From Phallus indusiatus (Eukaryota > Basidiomycota > Agaricomycetes > Phallales > Phallaceae): DNA of 64,000 nt. The stretch spans positions 1,973,483 through 2,037,482 of the forward strand of contig JAQFWX010000006.1 in the NCBI GenBank assembly GCA_027605045.1. The letters run 5' to 3'. Below, one piece after another: positions 11,386-23,000 of the stretch (position 1 is the stretch's first letter; every line of letters begins with the position of its first letter). A program made the position numbers and the translations under genes. The notes under the pieces are model-generated. The model was not told the origin of the DNA and made no database searches. It worked only from the letters and a program-made list of their open reading frames with translations.

Positions 11386-11805
11386 GATAATTACTTTTAC
11401 CGGAAGGTTCTCTATTTAGAGTTACTCTAAAAATAATTCAGGAACGCGAAGCTTGATTCTAATTATCTTATCTATAGATTTAATATAATTAACTTGTCAC
11501 GTGACATTACGTCACGACTTTATTCTTAGAGTATCTTAAGTCTCGGGCGTCTCCGTTCGGGGGTTCGCGGCCAGAATTTTGCGTATCAGGTCACATTATG
11601 TGACATGATGTCATATTCTCAGCTAGCGAACTTTCTTGGGTGCCACCTTTCGGCTGTTCCCGCCCAAACCTTTCTTCGTACTGTCTACGTTTCGTATATG
11701 ACTTCACTCGTTCGTCTTTAGCCCTAATCTTGTAAGTCTTTTTTTATCTACATTTTTGCTACGCTGACTAAACCTTCTCCTTATTCAACCGAATATCCCT
11801 CCATT
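11386..11805. other. Non-coding; possible promoter of the decayed SH3-type gene
   Basis: No open frame. Contains CACGTGACATTACGTCACG near 11,500 and several TCACATTATGTGACAT-like inverted motifs, then a T-rich tract before the plus-strand coding remnants. A former promoter is plausible but unproven. Confidence 0.3.
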
Positions 11806-14188
11806 TCTATCATCGACATCCCATCTCCCTTGTGCAAACACGAATGCTGGCTGGCCTCCAATTCCACCGTCGCAAAAGCCCAGCAACCTTCAATAAACAA
11901 GGGAAAGGCTGTCGACGAACCACCACCAAGCGAAGAATCCAGTAACAACAAGAATGTTTTAGAAAACCATAGAGTGGTATGCTGTATTTGCGACTTACAA
12001 GGTATGAATAACTGTCGCGATGGTTGTTATAATCACTTATTATCTCTTTCTCTCTCTCTCTCTCGCAGTTGATGATCCCCTTCCACCTATGATAATGCTT
12101 ATTCTGCGAAAGCTTGTTTAGGACCAGGTAAGCACCACGATTAATTTTAACACATTCTTTATCCTGACATCGTTTCACGTACTTTTATTTGCAATAGTAA
12201 ATCAAATCGTCGCAAGCTTGTGCTACAGTGCAATTAGCCTTTGCCAAGATGGATTCTAAATTGGAATCGTCACCATTTCTTCCATCGCCTTTATCAAACT
12301 CTTATTTATCGTCACATGGTACACCGCGAACCCGACGACGAACCTTGTCATTATCTTTCTGTGCTCCCTTTTCTCGTTGCTCTCGCCTTTCTGTTGCCTC
12401 CGCTACCGTAATCCGAAGATCAATGACAACGAAGGAAATTCCCAAGATTGTAAAGAGCGACACAAGGATGGCGACCTTGATACTGAAAGTAAAACCAACC
12501 TCACAATGACAACCACGTTCTCACCTACTTCACCTACTTCTTCCTCGCCGCCTTTGTCCCCAGATCTTTCAAAAGGTTTGTCTTCTTACGATCAATCCTC
12601 TTAGCGAAATGCTAAACAATCCACGATAAATTCCTTGGTTTTATTTTCTTCACTCTCCTTTAGACGATTCTCAGCCGTTTCATATTACCGCAGACAAATC
12701 ATCAGCCATAACCCACCGTTTCCGAGTCCAGGAAGTGGATTCGTCCCGTCACCCAAACCTGGTGTACTAGAATTTACTCTGCCTCAAACAAAACGCTTAA
12801 AAAAGAACAACTCATCGTCATCACCATCATCAGCCTCAGCTCCCGGCTCCGGGACAAACACTCCGAACAGTGTCAGCACTGCTAGCATTGTGTAACTCGG
12901 CCATGATGGACGTAGATTTGGCACCGTTATGGAAGTTATCGAATGGCACTGCAGTGCCGTCGGATTATTACAACTGAGTGGCAATGAGAGTGCCCCACTG
13001 CTTCTGAACTTTCGACCTGCCTCCGAGTTCTCCTCTTCTTCTCAGTCATTCTCAGCTAGACTCAGCGTTACCGTCATCTAGTTCACTTGGACTCATTGAC
13101 ACCATACAGCAAGTTATACAGTTTCCGCAAAGCCTTCTTCGCCATCTTTAGGCTCGGGCCGAGCTATCCCTACACCTTCTAACGTTGCAGGTGCTACGTC
13201 TATTGCACGCACTTCTTCCATTTCCTCAAATTCATCCAAGGCCGCGCTCTCTTTGTCTCGTCCTGCCCCGCCTTCTCCCACGCCGTCTCGAACACCTTCA
13301 CAGTCACCAAGCGGATCACACAGACAGTCAAGGCTCTCTTCTGCTTCTGGTATCAGCAACGGTGCTAATCCGGGTAATAGTCCTATCACTACTGCTGCGA
13401 CAAATGGGACGGCGACGCCTTCCAAAAGACTGTCTACCCTGTCGAATCTTTCTGTCGGCTCGAACCCGAACCAAAACAAAAGGTTGTCGACATTGTCCAA
13501 TATCTCTACTCTTCCAACCATTCCACAATCTCAGGTGGCCCCTTCAGCTATGACGCCAACTACGTCAGCCCCTGCGCCTCCCAGTACTTCCGTCCCATCA
13601 GGACAAATCCTCATCCGCGATTTTGCTTTTCTCATAGCAGATAAACGTCATACTGGTGGAGGTGCTGACGCTCCCAAGGTCATCAAAAAAATGTAGAAAA
13701 AGTATGGTCCGCCTGGGATATGCAAACCTGAAAGGGGTCGCGATTCTACCTCAGCATCCGCCTCTTCTTTGTGCGCGAGCAGTGAAAGCGGGAGCACACA
13801 TAGGTCGGGGTTTGGGTTCGGATGGGGCACAAATGCAAGAGGGTGGTGGTCCAGGATGTGGTCAGGGTTTGGAAGCGGAAACAACAGAAGTGGAAGCGGA
13901 TCTAGAGGCAGTAGAGTTGGAGGCGCAGGCGTAGCTGGCCGAGATGATGAAGACCCGTTCACGCCCACTTTGAACGATCTATCCAGGAATTTTAATACGT
14001 CGTTGTCTTCTCCAGGAGCATCTCAACCTACGTCACCTGCTGTAGGTCCTCAGACTATGGGTTCCTATGGAGATAAAGAGCGTTATGACGATGATGAGGA
14101 CGATAACAGCAGAGGAGGTGAGACGCCACTCTTACCGGGTCTATATAAGGGTTTATTTGACTTTATACCGGATGGAACTGCAGAGATG
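11806..14188 (+). pseudogene. Decayed SH3-domain-type protein gene, truncated
   Basis: A series of plus-strand coding stretches reads as one broken Ser-rich protein: an N-terminal part (SINKGKAVDEPPPSEESSNN), a hydrophobic possible membrane span near 12,340-12,400 (LVIIFLCSLFSLLSPFCCL), long Ser/Pro/Thr runs at 13,115-13,690, a Gly/Trp/Ser-rich stretch (FGFGWGTNARGWWSRMWSGF), then the start of an SH3-like fold (PGLYKGLFDFIPDGTAEM). An in-frame TAG at 13,694-13,696 interrupts the Ser-rich region. Frames change in the N-terminal half. SH3 similarity stops near 14,188 after only the first strands. A membrane-anchored SH3 adaptor is the best guess for the ancestor; this copy should not be functional. 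Confidence 0.55.
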
Positions 14189-14748
14189 GGACATATATAT
14201 TCGGTGTCTATGGTTCTATCCAATTTCTCCAATTGTATTTGCGGTTCGCCTGCTAAATCTTGAACCAGACGCATTAAAACAATGGCGTTAATGACGAAAA
14301 CACTCACGTGAAATAAGGTAGCTCTACGATTACAACAACTTCCAGACGAAAACATGCAAGCCAACTACACTATCTTGTCCGTTCGAGTGAAGAAAGCAGT
14401 TGCGCCTAAGGAAGGTGCTTGGAAACTAACGCGTCCTATGCTAGGAAGCGTTAGAGTGTCACAGACGGAAAAGGAGCAACTGAGTAAACTTAAGGCGGAA
14501 TATATAGGATGGGTATGAACCAAGACGTGGACAGTATGTTTTCCTATTCTTCATTCACGAGTGAATCAATTCTGATTGTCTTCAAGTCAATGTGAAGTCA
14601 GATGATGTCGACATTTGTCCGTTACTGGAGTTCCATACACATGCCGTAACCACTCTATTCTTGCGCGGGACACCTGAAACCAAGACAACAAACGTACCAA
14701 CTCAGTCAGGCGTTAGACGTTCTCGCTATCGAGAACCATAAAACTTGG
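14189..14748 (+). pseudogene. 3' fragment of an unrelated, unrecognised gene
   Basis: Directly after the SH3 remnant the coding character changes. FYPISPIVFAVRLLNLEPDA is followed in a new frame by VALRLQQLPDENMQANYTIL and later LLEFHTHAVTTLFLRGTPET, ending RRSRYREP and a stop at about 14,746-14,748. The pieces look like the last exons of a conserved protein, but I cannot name the family. Frames shift between pieces. The join to the SH3 remnant suggests a rearrangement breakpoint near 14,190. Confidence 0.45.
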
Positions 14749-14959
14749 TCCAAGTACTGTAATCTTATTCAATCTGATGAGAATTGCCTCAGTAGGTATT
14801 AGCTTGCTCCGCCATCGATCATCATGTTCTCAAATCCCTACTATGATTATAATCCTCTTATACCCTATAAAGTTGAATCCTGGGAAAGTACTTCGGTTAG
14901 CGAGGTGGGCCCTTGTGGGCTGCCTAGTCTGAAGCCTTCTCTGGTACTACACCCTCTGT

Positions 14960-16262
14960 ACTCCGAGAACTTGTATATAAATTTATTATTTTAAAGTGTA
15001 TTCTATATTAGGGAATATATTAGCTATTTTTAATCACTTTACCCCCACCAAAATAAGTCTGCAAGTGATGGATGGACGAGGTGGACTTTGGATGACACTC
15101 TGCTAGGCGAGGACACTTCCTCTTTTGGTATTCTCCCACAGTTCAACCTCGGTTAACTTGAGAACTCACTCCGGTGCATATATGCTCTGTACTGTAAAAA
15201 CTACTGTATAAATTTAGTACAAAAATTTGTAGTCTTAATTAGGATATAGATTAACTATTTTTGATAATTTTTCCCCCGAGAAAAACCCCTGTTATTTGAT
15301 GGATGGACGAGGATGAGTTTGGATGACACTCTGTTAAGCGAGGACACTTCCTTTTTGAGAATAATTCTTCACACAGTTCACTCGGGTGTACTAGAGTACT
15401 AGCGAGTACTTTTCCCACAGTACAGAGTACTTTTCCATTCTCGGAAAAGTACTCTCCCACAGTACAATCTCGGTTATTTGAGGAGAGACTGATTTTAGGG
15501 AGACAGTACTTTGTACTGTGAGAACTCTTGTATAAATATGGTACAAAAATTTGCAGTCTACTATTATTCCTGACTCAAACGATACTCGATTGAAAGATAG
15601 GCGCCCGTTTGAGCCTTCCGATTGGCTCGCCTGGCTAGTTCACACGGCCCGGGTTCATTTTACCTGGCTCAAGTTCATTTCGCACGGCTCAGAGTTCACT
15701 TCACACGGCCCGAGTTTACCTCTCACAGACTTCGCACGGCCCGAGTTCATTTCACACGGCCACTGTTACACTCTATATGCCGCGTCATCCACTCGCCCCC
15801 ATAGACGCACACCGCCCCATTACACAACGCGCGTCCACTGTCGGAGTTCAAACACAACTCGCCGGCGTTGTAGTGCACAGCGAGTAAATGCTCGTTCCTC
15901 GTCGTTCGTCTCGACGAACACTGCAATATTAATAGTGTATCTAAATGTAGTACTCATGTAGCTAATTTAGGTAATTTTTCCGACTCAAAAATATGAGCGG
16001 AAGCGATGGATGCGCGGTGACGAGTTTGGATGACACTCGAAACCACACGTCATCATGCACGGAGTTTGCCGAGCACTCTCACAGCTGTGTCCCGACACTC
16101 TGCGCTGCTCACCGTCACCCCGCTGCCAAGTAACTACTGCTATATATGTACATTATTTGAACCTGCTATGAAAACTGCTTTTTTTAGTAATTTTTCCGCT
16201 CATAAAAAGTGAGCGGAAGTCGATGGATGGGTGGCGTCAAGTTTGGATGACGTTCGGTCCGG
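14960..16262 (+). repeat. Four degenerate copies of a ~45-bp motif with shared flanks
   Basis: The block TGATGGATGGACGAGG-TG-TTTGGATGACACTCTG recurs at about 15,069, 15,297, 16,004 and 16,218. Each copy is preceded by TTTAGTA or TTAGCTATTTTT, then a C-rich TTTTTCCCCC or TTTTTCCG, and the first two are followed by AGCGAGGACACTTCCT. Copy 1 to 2 is 228 bp and copy 3 to 4 about 214 bp, with a larger gap between. It looks like a decayed tandem repeat with an insertion; no coding potential. Confidence 0.55.
15640..15765 (+). repeat. Short imperfect tandem repeat (CACGGCCCGAGTTCATTTCA-like)
   Basis: Five to six imperfect copies of a roughly 20-24 bp unit (TTCACACGGCCCGAGTTCAT and variants). It lies within the gap between copies 2 and 3 of the larger degenerate repeat. 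Confidence 0.6.
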
Positions 16263-16283
16263 TGAACACTTGTTAAATTAAAT

Positions 16284-16700
16284 AAGCGCCCATTAAGCGC
16301 CCAAAATTAGTTGTAGAGCGTCGAAAAATAAAGTACCCATCTTTTTCCTATTTCGATTTGGCTCAGTTTTCAGCTCTGTAGAGCGAAAACAAAATTTCAC
16401 ACAATTGCCTCTGTGCAGAGGCAGAGGCAGTGTCGTCTCCCACGGCCAATGGGAATCAACCGGCGGGATGATGCGTCCTCCGGAGTTTACCGTTGAACCC
16501 GGTTCATGGCCGTGTGAGCTTTGATACCGGTTAATACCGAAAATATACAAAGTGCAAAAGTGCAAATGTATTTTCGACGTAGAACGCTCATTTCGGCGCC
16601 AAAAATGACGTCGAAAGCAGACGTATATTATTATTTTTTTTTCTCTACAATACGTATTTTTTAGTTTTTCGAAACACGCGTAAATGACGCGCATTCTCGC
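16284..16700. repeat. Dispersed motif copy 3 in a possible inverted-repeat element
   Basis: Contains the third copy of the ~100-bp motif (16,310-16,413, ending ACACAATTGCCTCTG). On the opposite strand near 16,640-16,655 there is another ATTGTAGAGAAAAAA block. GCGCCC-type motifs lie at the left end and GACGCGC near the right. This could be a small inverted-repeat transposon, but ends and target duplications were not found. Confidence 0.35.
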
Positions 16701-16724
16701 AGGAGTCGCGAGTTATGGTGTCTT

Positions 16725-17670
16725 GTGGGTGAGCTGAGTTTGAAAACAGCTTCTGCCTTCGCACCGCCATCTTCCCTGTCATCCCGGCCCCCCTCCCAGC
16801 CTCCCCAGTCGCCCATCCACCCTATCAAATCCCAGCACTCGAATCCTTTTTGGATTGGGCTTCTTTTGCCCTTTTTTTTGAGAGGTTTCTATCAGGTAAG
16901 TCTTGCTGCATTGTCAACGTCATCCAGCTCCTGCCCTAGCATATTCGGCTGCTTTCAGTTTGAGTAGCCGTCGTGCAACAGGTGGATTTTCTGGGTGACG
17001 TTGTCTGTTTCTGATACTGAAATGTTGACAGTATTGTATCCGCCACTCCTGTCACCTCCGTCGCATCCTCGTCGCGTCCCGTTGGTTTCCCCCATCACCT
17101 TCACCTCCCCCGCCCCTCTTTTTGTCACCAGCATCCACACCGCCTCTCTGCGTCATCTCAGCGTCGCCATCACTCCTTCCCAGCCCCTTTAAGACGCCCA
17201 CCTTTTATTTTGCAGCAGTTAACGCTGCTGCTGTCGCGCTGCCCTCTTTTTTTGCGCCATCACTGTTCCTCTGCCAGTTCCGTCGCCACCGTCAGTTCCA
17301 TTTCCAGTGCTCTTGCCATCTCTGTCGCGTCCTTGTTGGGTTCTCGCTGTATCTCTGCCACGTCCTGCCATCACCGTCACTGCTCGCCCTCGCCTCCCCC
17401 TTTTATTGTCGCGTCGCTCTCTTTTTTTAACACCACCGCCTCAACATCACTCAGCGTTGGTTTTCACATTGTCGCGTGGCTCTTATCTGCTCTCTCAGCA
17501 TCATCTTTGCTGACGTCGCCTTTGACACGGCACCCGCCATCCACCCTCGCTGCTGCTACTGCAGCTGCAGCTGTCCCGTCGCTGCCTCCCTTTTTCTGAC
17601 ACCATCACCTCTACCTCCGCTCACTTTTGCTACCGCCATCGCATCACCGCCACCACCACACTATTACCTC
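16725..17670. promoter_or_regulatory. CT-rich upstream region of the dioxygenase gene
   Basis: Almost 1 kb of C/T-rich, Ser/Pro/Thr-coding low-complexity DNA, open in several frames. Overlapping frames without domains point to compositional bias, so it is treated as promoter and 5' leader. An upstream leader exon cannot be excluded. Confidence 0.4.
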
Positions 17671-19448
17671 ATGCGTCGCCTGCCACCGCACAAGGTCATC
17701 AAGTTAATTAACTTTGACCTTCATGGATTGACGTCCGACCGCACATTAGAGCCAGAGCTGGACAAGGATGGTGATTCAGACGATGAATCAGAGTCAGACG
17801 CAGAGGAGAATGAGCTGGACACTGAGAACTATGGGCTGTATGGACCGCTGTCCCCGCTGTCGGCGTTATCAGTAAGTCGTTCATTTTTACTCTATTAAGA
17901 TGTGGTCTAATGTTGAAACTTGCAGAGTGATGATGGTATGGATGAGCATCAAGACCGCGGTGCTGCCTCCAACCACTCTGTCACCAACGTCTCCACCGCC
18001 AACGTCTCCACCGCCAATGTCTCCACCGCCAACGTCTCCACCGCCAATGTCTCCACCGCCAACGTCTCCGCTGCTAACGTCTCCACTCCCAACGTCTCCT
18101 CCACGTCACCCCCCGCTCCCAAACCACGGCGTGTCAAGACACCACAAGAAAAGGAAAAGAGGAAGCGGTACCAGCAAAAGTACCGACAGGAGGGTCGGGA
18201 CATGGCACGACAAGCAAAGAAGCTAGCGAAGCTTCAAAAAAAAATCATGGACAAGGCCGAGAAAATCAACGTCGAACTCTGTGCAACGAATGTACTAGAG
18301 AAAACCAAGGCGGGCTTCACTGGAGTCAATAGAGGACAGAGCAGCGATCTGCTAGACAAGAACAAATGGGTCAATATCCCTCGTTCAAATGAGTAAGTTC
18401 TTTTTTTCTTGCTTTCCTTACATTGTGCTTATGTTATTCATTGTCAGTCCCAATGCACCGACTACGGTTCTTGTGGACAAGCACGGTCGCATCTTTGCTA
18501 TCAGGGGGACGCCATCAGGAACCCAAACACCTGAAAACCTCAAGGAGGGCCTTCTGAAGGCCATGCTGGAGTTGGGCAAGCGTAAACGAAATCCACCCCC
18601 TCCACCCGACCCTTCTGTCTCCCCAGACAATAACAATGTCGCTGAAGGTGAAAAGAAGAAGAAGAACAACACCTTTAAGCGGGGTTACTTCAAGACGATG
18701 GCGATGGGCATATCTTATGGTGGTGGTCCTAAAGTAAGTCTTTTGTCTTATTTTTTTGCTTTTGATTGTTATTGACATCTCTGTAGAAACCAGCGGCATT
18801 GAAATCTATCCGAAATCGCGTGGCGGTTGATAAATATCTCACCAATCAATATGTCCACCATTGGACTCACCATATCAACAGTAAGTGCTTTCATTTACTA
18901 CTAACACAGACACCGACCAATGGCATGTTTCAGACTTTTTTAAGATGTGGTTCCCTTGTCTTCATCAATACTACGAAGAAAACATGTTCAAGTTAGAGGC
19001 AAGTCATAACATGGTACGATTCTTTCCCGGACTGCCATTCATGGCGTCCAGCCTCAATCTCGGTCCCCAGACATTGGCAGTGCAGCACAAGGACTTTAAG
19101 AACCTTGCGTTTGGTCAATGTGCTATCATTGTTCTGGGCGACTTTGATCATAAAAAAGGAGGTAAGCTTCGTCTGAAAGAAGCCGGAGTTGAGTTGGAGG
19201 TAGCACCTGGGGATATCGTCTTTATCCCCTCTGCTGCCATCACTCACTTTAACACCGGTCTTCAGCCAGATGAGACCCGGTACTCCTTGACCTTCTATAC
19301 GGCGGGTCAGTTATTTAGGTGGGTGCATGACAACTGCCAACCAGTCAAAAGCCTTACAAAGGAGGAGAAGGCTAAGACAGAGTCTGATGGAGAGGAAAAC
19401 TGGCGCAAAGGTTGGGATATGTACCGTAATATTAACGAATTATCTTAG
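17671..19448 (+). CDS. TET/JBP-like 2OG-Fe(II) dioxygenase, 528 aa
   Basis: Five exons (17671-17871, 17926-18392, 18448-18733, 18787-18880, 18910-19448) join in frame with GTAAGT donors. The N-terminal half is acidic, then carries about eight NVSTA repeats (17,985-18,100) and a basic coiled stretch (EKEKRKRYQQKYRQEGRDM). The C-terminal part is a double-stranded beta-helix: His409-x-Asp411 (VQHKDFKNL), distal His462 (AAITHFNT) and Arg473 (DETRYSLT) supply the iron and 2-oxoglutarate ligands. Order and spacing resemble the fungal TET/JBP-like family, which is thought to oxidise methylated bases in DNA and is expanded in mushrooms, often beside transposons. Substrate is inferred. All catalytic residues are present. 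It sits about 600 bp upstream of the helicase gene on the same strand. A generic 2OG oxygenase is the alternative. Confidence 0.75.
17985..18105 (+). repeat. In-frame 15-bp minisatellite encoding NVSTA
   Basis: About eight tandem copies of AACGTCTCCACCGCC and single-base variants (AATGTC..., AACGTCTCCGCTGCT) inside exon 2 of the dioxygenase gene. Its multiple-of-three unit keeps the frame, so copy number could vary without breaking the protein. Confidence 0.85.
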
Positions 19449-20054
19449 AAATAATCAAATTTTTTACCCTCGATCTGACATGGCTCAATGATTTATAAGT
19501 TTTTTTCTCTTTTTTTTTCTTCTTCGCCAAGTGGTTATTCAGGGCATGTCTCGTTGCTCGTGCCCTCCTGATCCATTCGGCTCTTTTTTTTACAACTTTT
19601 TTCTGTTGGACTAGGAATTGCCGGCATGTCTCGTTGCGCTTTTGCCCAATGTTCCTTTTTCAATCTTTTTTTTCCTTTTTTTCCGCTTTTCTTTCTTCTT
19701 TGGGACTACCGATGCCACCGCAGCTCCATTCACCTTTAGCTCTTTTAACCACATCTCCGCCGTTCTAATCTTACACTGGCTCCGGTGCTCTCGGTATGTT
19801 TTATCTTCTCCGTTGCCAGGCACCTAGCTTACTTTGAGTTTCACTCTTTCCAGATGCCGTGCCAACCCACTGAAATCCTTCACGGGTCATCTCATCAAGA
19901 TTCATGGGTCACTTTGTCAAGATCTGCTAATACACGTAAGTCATTCTAAGCGTGCTTCATGTATTCTATATAAACCTATCCTTTACAGTCGCTTTCTACA
20001 TTCTCCTCGAACTCTCTTCAACGCTTCCCAAAAGCATTCTTATACCTGTTAAAC
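19449..20054 (+). promoter_or_regulatory. Intergenic region between dioxygenase and helicase genes
   Basis: T-rich tracts and CTTTTTT runs serve as 3' flank of the dioxygenase and promoter of the helicase. An alternative upstream ATG at 19,854 with a GTAAGT donor at 19,936 exists, but its downstream frame does not match the first zinc-finger exon. Confidence 0.4.
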
Positions 20055-23000
20055 ATGTCTTCTCTGAGGTTAGTCTCGTCATCCACATGCTCCTTATTGT
20101 CTTTTACTCAAGACTCTTTTTCAGAAACTTGAAACCAGCTCATGTCATATTCAAAAACGCTGTTCAAGCGTACACTATTTATGCAGAACCCAACGGGGAA
20201 TATTCATGCCCCTGCTGTAACAAAAATTTCAAGAACGTAAGTTCTTTAAAAAGGCACGCATCAAAGCGCGAATGGACATTCAGTAAGTGTATTTTTTACG
20301 TCAAGACTTATACTTATACCCCCTTCAAGTTCCATCTAGCATTCCTGAACCGTCCTCGCTCATGCTACCGCCATCTCCGCCAAACCCGGCCGTCCCTACT
20401 TCCACCCCCACTTCCACTCCAACCTCTACACCGGTGCCAGCACCAGCACCAATGTTCTCCTTGTCCCCTGCACCGGCACCAGCACTACTGTTCTCCTCGT
20501 CCCCTGCATCAGCTCTATCCTCATCCCCAGCCCCTGCTAATCTCGGTACAGAAGATCCTGCTGAGGTTCCCGAGCTTGAGTCCGACGACATTTTAGAGTC
20601 GCTGGGCTTTGTTATCAATACGCGGGGTCATTTCTTGATCTGTCTTGGATGTAACAAACCCATCCTGCCTTCGATTGCCTCAGGGCACGCACACCAACAG
20701 CACGAAATGCCCAAGTTCGACTCCGCCGTGCTGGACGAATACAAAAAAAAGTACCAATTGTTCTCTGATCCAGCAACCTTCCAGAGGACCTTCTTCGAAC
20801 TCACTCCGACACCCTTTCCACTGCCTCCACCTATTATTGCGTTCGAAGGCATCAGGACGGAGTCGGCGTATGCTTGCTCTCGGTGTATTCATGCCACCAC
20901 AACGGTACACTCCATGCAAACGCACTGGTCCAAAGATCACCCCGGCATTCCATTCACTCAGCCTGAGCTTGGCCCCGCTCAGTTCATTTTTCTGTCTCCT
21001 CAGTTCGGTCGCTGGCTACCAGTTCGGTCAAGACTTCAATCGCCGACGGCAGACCATCTTTTTGGTCTGTGTTTGACAGCTTATTCCCTTCTGCCTATAG
21101 ATATCCCTCCCAGTCAGATCGCTGTCAGGGAGCCACCACCGTGGTTGAGAAAGCTAGGCTGGCTCAACTGGGTGGATGTTTACGAGTTTCCTCGTGTCAT
21201 GGAATTCTTTGGGTTTGTTCGTCAGCACGTAGTATTCAAGTCCACTCTCGACCTCCTGACGGTCTACCTGGAGGAGGTGATGGAGTTCTTAGTGGAGATG
21301 CCACCACAAATCCGACAGATACTTCGGTCGGTAACTGCGTAAGTTTTCATCTTTCTTTACTCGCTTTCTTATTCACGGTTTCGCCACAGCACCATCAAGC
21401 CAGCCATGTTCAATCCTCCAGATTCCGAAAAGACAATCAGACGATATGCCAGTGTCGTGACATTCATCATCGCCAGCCACCACCTTCTTCAGTCTCAGAG
21501 TGGCTCGCTGCTTCCATTCGTACTCTCTAGAGTGCAGTCCAAGGCCATTCAAGAATACGTCGATCTTCTCGAATCAGGCAACGCGTCACAATCGTCTCTC
21601 AAGCAGGAGTTACACAAAGTCCTTATGCGACTACTTCTACATCGTCTCGAAGGGTTTCACGCTCATCCATCAGGTGAACCGGTCATGATGGGGCTTGTCT
21701 GGCACAATCTCACTCCAGACGGCTCTTTCAAGCTACCTGGTCTAATCACACAAAGCTTCGCTGCCGTTCAGTTCGTGGCCCGGAGCACCGCCCTTGCAGA
21801 AGTTACGCTCAACCTTCAGTCTGCAGGATCAGACGTATTTGCAGACATGTATCAGTACGTCTTACCTTCTAGCTCTTTCTTTTCTTTTCCGACACTGACA
21901 CGTACCATAGAGAGATAAGCCTTCTACACCCTCTCATGATCCAAGGCTCGTCAACGCCCTTGGGTCTTATTTTTGGTTATTGGGTAACGGTGAATCCAGC
22001 GGCATTACAAGAAGTCGGATTCCCCGACTTTATGTACACAAGTCCAGATGACATGTCCTTCACCTACAAGGGCTCGCCTGGCACCGTCGAAGGCCTGAGG
22101 GCGATGGTGAGACACAATGTAGATGAAGGGGAGAGAACACTCTTTCAAGAGCTTCTTTTTGGCCTTGACTGGCCCATACTGGCTCAAATCGGTGACCCTG
22201 TCAGCGACCACATATACGATGATCCCTCCAACCTCGATGTCGGCTACTCCTTTCTCACCGACAAGAGAAACCGCTTCCCGGATGGCTTCAAGTTATTTAT
22301 GCAAACTGTCCTCAATTCCAATGATCCCGCCCACCGCTCATTCTTTGGTATTAATGTCGGGGATAGATGGGTGTGGTGCAAGCAGCGATGCTTGCAGTGG
22401 CTTCATGCCTGCCAACGCTTTTTAGAGTATTTTATTCTCTCATCCCACATGACACATGGCCAGCCTACGAGGGGGACGGAGCTCATGTCTACGAGCTTTG
22501 CCAACAAGTCCAACTATCCGCGCTCCATCGTCTGCATCGCTAACGAACCCGTCAATGGCGTGGCTCCCAACAAGGCGGAGAGCATGACATTGAACCGTAA
22601 GATCTCACCGCACTTCTTCTGTACAGAAAACGGTCGCCAACTACTGGCATATCTTTTACTCGTCCGCCCCGTTGAGATCGCTATCGTCAAAGCACTGCTA
22701 CCCAAGGTTGCTGATGACTACCAGTACTACCTTTATACTGGACCAAAAGGTCGCTGGACGTCAAAGGATCTCAGTCGGCTTCTTTCTGAGTCTACAGCTG
22801 ATTTTCTTGGTGTGGACTCATCGTTTGGACTCGCAGACATGCGCCAGATCCTTATAGGGCTTTGCCATCGCCACTGCAACTCTGTCTTCTCGCTGTCGGA
22901 AAGCAAGTCAGTTGCGGAGGTTTTTGCAGAAGAAATAGGCGATATACAGGCAAATCACTCTTCGCAAACCCGTCGCGGTCATTATGCTGTTCAGAAAAGT

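Noticed and set aside
16725..17660. Overlapping Ser/Pro/Thr-rich open frames upstream of the dioxygenase
   Set aside because: C/T-rich composition leaves several frames open at once; none carries a domain.
19854..19935. Upstream ATG exon for the helicase gene
   Set aside because: Its splice phase does not lead into the zinc-finger exon; the ATG at 20,055 with the 20,069-20,124 intron does.
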